Positions 16,451-20,901 of a stretch of 20,901 nt of DNA are shown piece after piece (within the stretch, counting starts at the first letter, position 1; each line of letters starts with the position of its first letter). Made by a program: the position numbers and the translations under genes. Source of the DNA: Coemansia sp. RSA 1804 (taxonomy: Eukaryota; Kickxellomycota; Kickxellomycetes; Kickxellales; Kickxellaceae); the NCBI GenBank assembly GCA_027578815.1, contig JANBTH010000320.1, forward strand, positions 1 to 20,901, given 5' to 3'. The notes below the pieces were generated by a model. The model was given only the letters and a program-made list of their open reading frames with translations, made no database searches and had not been told where the DNA came from.

Positions 16451-18166
16451 ATGGAGCCTGGCGACGCTGGACCCAGCAGCAGCAGCAGCAGCAGCCGGAA
16501 TATCACCGCGCGCCATCACACATCCATCGTCTCCCTCCAGGAGAACAACGCCGGCGGTTCTGGAAAACCATCTGCCAGCGCCAAAGACGAAAGCGCCTGC
16601 AGCGCAGATAAGCAGCAGCCCACGGAGCTCCAGCGCAAGCTCAAGGGCCGGCAGATGGGCATGATTGCAATAGGCGGGACCATCGGCACGGGGTTGTTCA
16701 TCGGGAGCGGAACAACGCTATCTGAAGCGGGGCCCGCCGGCTCGCTGGTGGCATTCGTAGTGATGGGCTCGATGGTGTACTTTGTGTGCACGTCGCTGGG
16801 CGAGATGTCGACGTTCATGCCGACGTCCGATCCGTTCAACCATTTCGGCACCCGGTTCCTCGACCCCGCGCTCGGCTTCGCGCTGGGCTGGACGTACTGG
16901 TACTCGTGGATGCTCACCGTTGGCTCCGAGCTCGTTGCCTGTGGCATGGTTGTGCAGTACTGGCTTCCGCACGTGACTGGCGTGATCTGGAGCCTGATCA
17001 CCGTTGCCATTATCTTTGTGTTCAATGCCATTTCCGTCAGAGGGTACGGCGAGGCGGAGTTCTGGATGTCTGCGCTCAAGGTGCTGACCGTCATCGTGTT
17101 CTTCGTTGTTGGCATCCTCACCGTCACGGGCGTTGCTGGCGGCGACCACATAGGCGGCCGGAACTGGCATATCGAGGGCGCGCCGTTTAGGGACCACATT
17201 GTTGGTGTCCTCAAGGCGTGCATCGTGGCTGCCTTTTCGTTCCAGGGAACAGAGATCGTTGGAATCACTGTTGGCGAGTGCGAGAACCCACGCCGTGATG
17301 TGCCGCGCGTCATCCGGTCTGTGTTCTGGCGCATCCTTCTCTTCTACGTCTCGTCCATCCTTATCATCGGCCTGGTGATTCCCAACACCGACAAAAACCT
17401 TGCCAACGCAGGCGGCGCCAGCGATGTTGCCATCTCGCCGTTTACGATGGTGTTTGAAAAGGCGGGTGCCCGGTGGGCTGCGAATCTGATGAACGCCATT
17501 GTGCTGGTAACTGTGCTGTCGGCGGGGAACTCCGGCCTTTACGCGTGTACGCGAGTAATGTGGGTGCTGGCGAAGGAGGGAAAGGCGCCCCGGCTGTTCC
17601 GTAGAGTAACAAGGAAGGGCGTTCCCATCTGGTGCCTGCTGTTCACGGCCTTCTGCTCAACCGTGGTGTTCTGCATCTCGCTGGCTGGCAACCAGAGGGT
17701 GTACGTGTTTCTGATCAATCTCTCGGGGCTCTCGGGCATCATCTGCTGGCTGGGCATCTCGCTGTGCCATTGGCGGTTCCGTCGCGCATACGTTGCGCAG
17801 GGCCACGATCCCAACCACCTGCCTTACCGTGCGGCGTTCTTCCCCTTCGGCCCCGTCTACGCGTTCTCCTTGCTTGCAGTCATTATGGTCGGCCAGGGCT
17901 ACAGCACCATCTGGCCCACGTTCGATGCCTCTGGCTTTGTCTCCACGTATCTTGCCATTCCGCTGTTCCTGCTTTTCTGGCTGACGTGGAAGTACGTGAA
18001 GAAAACAGAGTGGGTCAGCCTGGTGGACATTGATCTGGATACGGGGAGCATCATTGAGATGGAGCGCAACGGCGACATTAAAGTGTTTTCCCCTGATGAG
18101 GATACTAAGCAGAGTCGGTGGAAAAAGTGCTTGCGCTTTATTAGTTGCAAAAAACGGGTAGCCTAG
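16451..18166 (+). CDS. Fungal (YAT family) amino-acid permease, basic amino-acid permease-like
   Basis: This is a plasma-membrane amino-acid:proton symporter of the APC superfamily; 571 residues from the ATG at 16451. The N-terminal cytoplasmic tail has seven Ser in a row (AGC run) and ends in the signature RQMGMIAIGGTIGTGLFIGS, which forms the first membrane segment. About twelve hydrophobic segments follow. FSFQGTEIVGITVGECENPR in TM6 and the next loop, and the SAGNSGLYACTRVMW segment, are YAT hallmarks. They resemble lysine/arginine permeases (Lyp1/Can1), as does the WVSLVDIDLDTG tail motif. Substrate is not decided by sequence alone. The frame is open a further 36 nt upstream without an ATG, so 16451 is the first possible Met. 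No introns. Confidence 0.95.
   Translation: MEPGDAGPSSSSSSSRNITARHHTSIVSLQENNAGGSGKPSASAKDESACSADKQQPTELQRKLKGRQMGMIAIGGTIGTGLFIGSGTTLSEAGPAGSLVAFVVMGSMVYFVCTSLGEMSTFMPTSDPFNHFGTRFLDPALGFALGWTYWYSWMLTVGSELVACGMVVQYWLPHVTGVIWSLITVAIIFVFNAISVRGYGEAEFWMSALKVLTVIVFFVVGILTVTGVAGGDHIGGRNWHIEGAPFRDHIVGVLKACIVAAFSFQGTEIVGITVGECENPRRDVPRVIRSVFWRILLFYVSSILIIGLVIPNTDKNLANAGGASDVAISPFTMVFEKAGARWAANLMNAIVLVTVLSAGNSGLYACTRVMWVLAKEGKAPRLFRRVTRKGVPIWCLLFTAFCSTVVFCISLAGNQRVYVFLINLSGLSGIICWLGISLCHWRFRRAYVAQGHDPNHLPYRAAFFPFGPVYAFSLLAVIMVGQGYSTIWPTFDASGFVSTYLAIPLFLLFWLTWKYVKKTEWVSLVDIDLDTGSIIEMERNGDIKVFSPDEDTKQSRWKKCLRFISCKKRVA
16472..16496 (+). repeat. AGC run encoding polyserine in the permease
   Basis: Tandem AGC codons near the permease start encode a seven-serine tract in the cytoplasmic N-terminal tail, similar in style to the CAG runs in LSM6 and the kinase. 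Confidence 0.8.
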
Positions 18167-18311
18167 AAACAGTCACTTTATTGCAGAACCAAAAGTGTAA
18201 AAACACCTACTATTTTATGGACAACCCGGTTGTAAATGAAAAAGTAGCGGTTACGCTTGCTTAGGGTTTCCTCGGTTGTAAAGCAAGTAGCCAAGACATG
18301 TCTAGAATTTA

Positions 18312-18509
18312 CTAGTTTATGTCTATGGGTGTGCTAGCAAATTCTTCATTTCTCTTGTCTTGCCAATTTTTTTGACCTTCCCATCTCTTGCGGTCCTTCT
18401 CAATTGCAGTATTCCTTCTACTGGACATGGTAATTCTTCTTAAAGCCTTGCCATTCGCAGGATTTTCCTCCATCGGCTGCTTTGAACCTGACGTATTGGT
18501 AGTAGACAT
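18312..18509 (-). CDS. Possible small basic hydrophilic protein, unrecognised
   Basis: A 65-residue frame starts at an ATG and encodes a hydrophilic, Lys/Arg/Asn/Glu-rich product (middle part: RRNTAIEKDRKRWEGQKNWQ) with no membrane segment, cysteine or signal peptide. I do not recognise the family. In its favour: it is longer than most shadows in this AT-rich area, its composition is protein-like, and a TATATAAA word lies on the same strand about 95 bp upstream. Against it: it is short and no homology is known to me. It is convergent with the permease, 145 bp from its stop. It could also be the last exon of a longer gene or chance. Confidence 0.35.
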   Translation of the reverse strand: MSTTNTSGSKQPMEENPANGKALRRITMSSRRNTAIEKDRKRWEGQKNWQDKRNEEFASTPIDIN

Positions 18510-18598
18510 TTGTGTTTAGTATGCAATTTAGATAATAAGAAAAAGATATCGACATGAACTATGACAAAAAAAGCATTTTGTTGAAAGAGGGCAGGGGG

Positions 18599-18606
18599 TT
18601 TATATA
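18599..18606 (-). promoter_or_regulatory. TATA-like box upstream of the small gene
   Basis: TATATAAA reads on the minus strand about 95 bp above the ATG at 18509, a plausible core-promoter distance. The word is frequent in AT-rich DNA, so support is modest. Confidence 0.3.
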
Positions 18607-18849
18607 TGCTGTATATGCCAATCCAGTGTATGCGTAGCAATGTTTGTTCATTTACATTATTGAAGATACCAGTGTTGCAAAGCGGTATTATGTGGAAGTC
18701 TTTTAAAACAGATTGTAAATTAGCCAGATACTATATTGATACCACTACTGTACATGTTTCACTGGTTTCCATTAGATAAACGGAATTTCCTCACATTTCA
18801 AAGTGTTTTATATGCTAATATGAAATGCTTATTCTTAGAAACGCTTCAA

Positions 18850-19741
18850 CATTTTGTGTACATCTCTCTATCAGGCAGGTCATGGGATCTGTCAGGTTTT
18901 GCGCCTGGTGCTGGTTGCTTGGATTGCTGTTGCTGTTTATATTTTAAATGGCTGTAGCTGCGCGTCCGTAGAACGCAAAGCCAGCAACAAGTTTGCTTGA
19001 TGGCCACTCAGCATCCGTCCACGCCGGATCCGTTAACAAAGTCTGTGTCAAGTGGTGCGTTAGGACCTGTCACCTCGCTCCATGGTCCGTTCATGTCAAA
19101 CTGCATCAGACTTATAAAGTCAACGTATTATGCAAACCCACCGATGTCCGTACTCGGTTTCGCATCCACGTCAAACGGCTGGATCCGCACAGCCATGGTA
19201 ACCAGCTTGTGCTCGTCGAACCTGCTGTCCAACTCTGCACGCAGCCTCTTTAGGAACGCAAGATAGTTGTAGGTGTCGCTGGCCGGGTCAACGGTATTTG
19301 CCGCGCACCCCAGGCGTCCTGGATACTCCCAGTCAAGATCCACGCCAGCCAACCCGTTTGTCTCGATAAGGCCAGTTATCTCTGCTACAAATTTGCTGGA
19401 CAGAACCTCATCTGCAAACGACCTGCGAAAAGCTGCCCGACCCGTTCCACCCACCCACCGAAACCAACAGCTTGGTATCACCATTACCGGTGCCCACTTG
19501 CTCCTGTACAGTCTTTATTGCATCCTGGTAATTGAACTCAACTAACCCGTCCTCCATGAGACTGGCAAATGCCATTTTTATATGCGTGTACGCATTAAAG
19601 TTAATATCACCAGTAGCTACCTCCTTCCATCCAGGATAGTACCCCCATCAGAACCTCTGGCTTGGCTGCAGCCGGTGCAGTTTGTCCAAAAATGTTTACA
19701 ATACAAATAATAATCGCGCATAAAATAGTGTTCATTTTCAT
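18850..19741 (-). pseudogene. Broken GH18 chitinase gene
   Basis: From the ATG at 19741 a signal peptide (MNTILCAIIICIVNIFG) leads into KPEVLMG, then GH18 sequence continues in shifted frames. Lesions I can place: (1) a run of five G (19642-19646) shifts the frame just before YYPGWKEV; (2) a junction near 19419-19432, after SVGGWNGSGSFSQ, looks like a small deletion and shifts the frame again; (3) a TAA at 19128-19130 interrupts the FA-YVDF strand; (4) a further deletion/frameshift near 19018-19030 precedes WPSSKLVAGFAFYGR; (5) a TAA lies at 18944-18946, after which similarity fades. The active-site block reads GLAGVDLDWEYPG: Asp-Asp-Glu are present but the first Asp of DxxDxDxE is Ala. The ancestral product was a secreted chitinase. 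No sign of transposon insertion. Sequencing error could explain lesion 1 but not all. Confidence 0.85.
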
Positions 19742-20651
19742 AGTTGTATAAATATAATGTTTAAATTTACTAGAAAAATAAGCGGAAGGAAAAAAAAAAG
19801 AAAACGATAGCAAAAAACTATAAAAAATTCGCTTAGTTCTATTTCCACACACCAAACAAACTTTTTTTATCATCTCTTCACTCCCTTTTAATAGACTTGC
19901 AGAAAAACCTCCATTCTTTTGCCTTGCACCGAGAAACAAGATGCTTCATCTCCGAATCACCTTTCAACTAGTCATTGTAGACACAACCAAGTGCTTGTTG
20001 GATTTCCGTTGCCCGATAAAACAGAGAATCCGTTTGCTTGGGTTTGCAGAAGAACCCCACATTCCAATCTTCTTTTGTTTTAGCATTCTCCATTGCTCTA
20101 ATGAAAAAGGGCAAAAGAGAAATCGGATATCTTGTTAATACGTTTTTGAGTCTCTTTACAGAATGCTTCAATGAATAAAACAATGTGATACTTTTTATAA
20201 AGTACAATCAACAGTCAACGTGTTTAGTGGTGTCCACCATTGAGTGCGTATCTAGTAAACCAAAACGTTGGGGAGGAGTCATATGTCAAATGTGCGTCAT
20301 ACGCTTTTATTTATATTGGCTTCATATACCTACAGGTATAAAAATAAACTTATTTGACATCATTTGCAAGCAAACCAGTATCATACCTGGACATTGGTTC
20401 CAATCTTATTTTCCTTGGGGGCTGTGCGGAATAATAGGCTTTAGACACAGCTTGATGGGAGAAAGCAGCTCTTACAGGGACTAGTCACTTGAGTATATAA
20501 GGCGCATTCTTTTCTTCTCCAACACAAGCCATTATTACAGTTGCTTGCATACCCCCTTTTAACACTGCATCTAAATTTCTTTCACTTTTTGTATTTCACT
20601 ACTACAGGCAAAAGAAAAGCGTAAGAGGAAATTTAAAAGCTGTAACTTGTA
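19742..20651. other. Long AT-rich intergenic region
   Basis: These 910 bases lie between the diverging chitinase remnant and the right-edge gene. The left part is AT-rich with A and T runs (about 19790-19800 and 19861-19867). The right part carries TATATAA at 20494-20500 and pyrimidine-rich stretches near 20508-20520. Short frames here have no protein-like composition. I see no RNA gene or repeat. Confidence 0.5.
20494..20500 (+). promoter_or_regulatory. TATA-like box upstream of the right-edge gene
   Basis: TATATAA lies about 155 bp before the ATG at 20652, followed by a pyrimidine-rich stretch. A core promoter is plausible, with a 5' UTR of roughly 120 nt. Confidence 0.35.
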
Positions 20652-20901
20652 ATGGCAAATAATCCAGACAGCAGTTGTGAGCTATGCTCCGAGAAATACG
20701 CTTATCTATCTAACCCCAGGTCAACAAGAACCCAGAACGATGTTAGATTTGCAAAGTGTTCTAGCCACAGGGGTGCACAGCCTTCTTTAGAAGCAATTGG
20801 AAAATTAATTGATGAACAAACGGTGGAAGTAACATTACAAACAAGATCGGTACGAAACCCATTAAGTACTGCCAGGTCTTTGAAAACAAAAGACCCTAAT
20901 T
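20652..20901 (+). CDS. Unrecognised protein, N-terminal part only
   Basis: An ATG at 20652 opens a frame of 83 codons that runs off the right edge. The visible part is hydrophilic, starts MANNPDSSCELCSEKYAYLS with a CxxC pair, and has another Cys-Ser-Ser-His stretch (KCSSHRG) about 25 residues later. That spacing could suit a small zinc-binding motif, but this is inference. The later part is rich in Thr, Ser, Arg and Lys. Codon use is AT-rich like the left of the window and unlike MED20 or NOB1. No signal peptide. I do not recognise a family. Confidence 0.5.
   Translation, partial: MANNPDSSCELCSEKYAYLSNPRSTRTQNDVRFAKCSSHRGAQPSLEAIGKLIDEQTVEVTLQTRSVRNPLSTARSLKTKDPN

Noticed and set aside
18227..18287. 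Direct repeat CGGTTGTAAA (18227, 18273) and a CTTGCTT/AAGCAAG hairpin after the permease
   Set aside because: Short words and a 7-bp stem with an 18-base loop are not convincing as a terminator or element in a eukaryotic 3' UTR.
19742..19939. Upstream in-frame extension of the chitinase remnant to 19939
   Set aside because: The signal peptide begins at 19741. The extension has no secretory logic and reads as 5' UTR.
20185..20484. A 99-codon plus-strand frame before the right-edge gene
   Set aside because: It lacks an early ATG start, has an AT-driven hydrophobic composition, and overlaps the likely promoter.
1..20901. tRNA genes, transposons, terminal repeats or CRISPR-like arrays
   Set aside because: I looked for the tRNA B-box (GGTTCGA) and found no context that fits. 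I also saw no transposase or reverse-transcriptase motifs and no regularly spaced repeats.

Overview
This is a fungal nuclear genome window. Most genes are compact and either intron-less or interrupted only near their 5' end by short GT-AG introns. Donors look like GTAAGN or GTACGT, and CTAAC-like branch sites are visible in places. The protein families (Mediator, LSm, NatB, APC/C, GCK-type kinase, YAT amino-acid permease, Ybt1-type ABCC transporter, GH18 chitinase) are those of a free-living fungus. Very GC-rich coding sequence with trinucleotide runs, set against AT-rich spacers, suggests an early-diverging lineage, perhaps Kickxellomycotina. That placement is inference and was not tested by any search.

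Layout, left to right. 1-3422 (-): N-terminal 1140 codons of a full-size ABCC transporter, cut by the window edge. 4056-4484 (-): a small three-exon gene whose spliced product matches the APC13 subunit of the anaphase-promoting complex; it is invisible to a plain ORF scan. 4695-7520 (-): NAA25/Mdm20, the NatB auxiliary subunit; its true start lies in a 31-nt first exon. 7963-8241 (+): LSM6. 8641-10479 (+): a UBA-UAS-UIM-UBX adaptor of Cdc48/p97 with a 192-nt intron. 10950-13075 (+): a GCK-III (MST3/Nak1-like) kinase whose first exon contributes only the ATG. 13215-14744 (-): NOB1, convergent with the kinase. 15210-15911 (+): MED20, divergent from NOB1. 16451-18166 (+): an amino-acid permease. 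18312-18509 (-): a possible small protein. About 18850-19741 (-): a broken GH18 chitinase. 20652-20901 (+): the start of an unrecognised gene, cut by the right edge.

The genes are mostly unrelated housekeeping functions (protein N-acetylation, U6 snRNP and mRNA decay, p97 adaptor, polarity kinase, 18S rRNA maturation, transcription, cell cycle) plus two transporters. I see no operon-like functional cluster, mobile element, RNA gene or CRISPR array, and no convincing candidate for an undescribed system. The useful results are gene-model corrections (APC13, NAA25, the UBX protein, the kinase), the chitinase pseudogene with its mapped lesions, a degenerate UBX loop, a polyglutamine tail on LSm6, and first coding exons of 3, 9, 31 and 75 nt in the four spliced genes.
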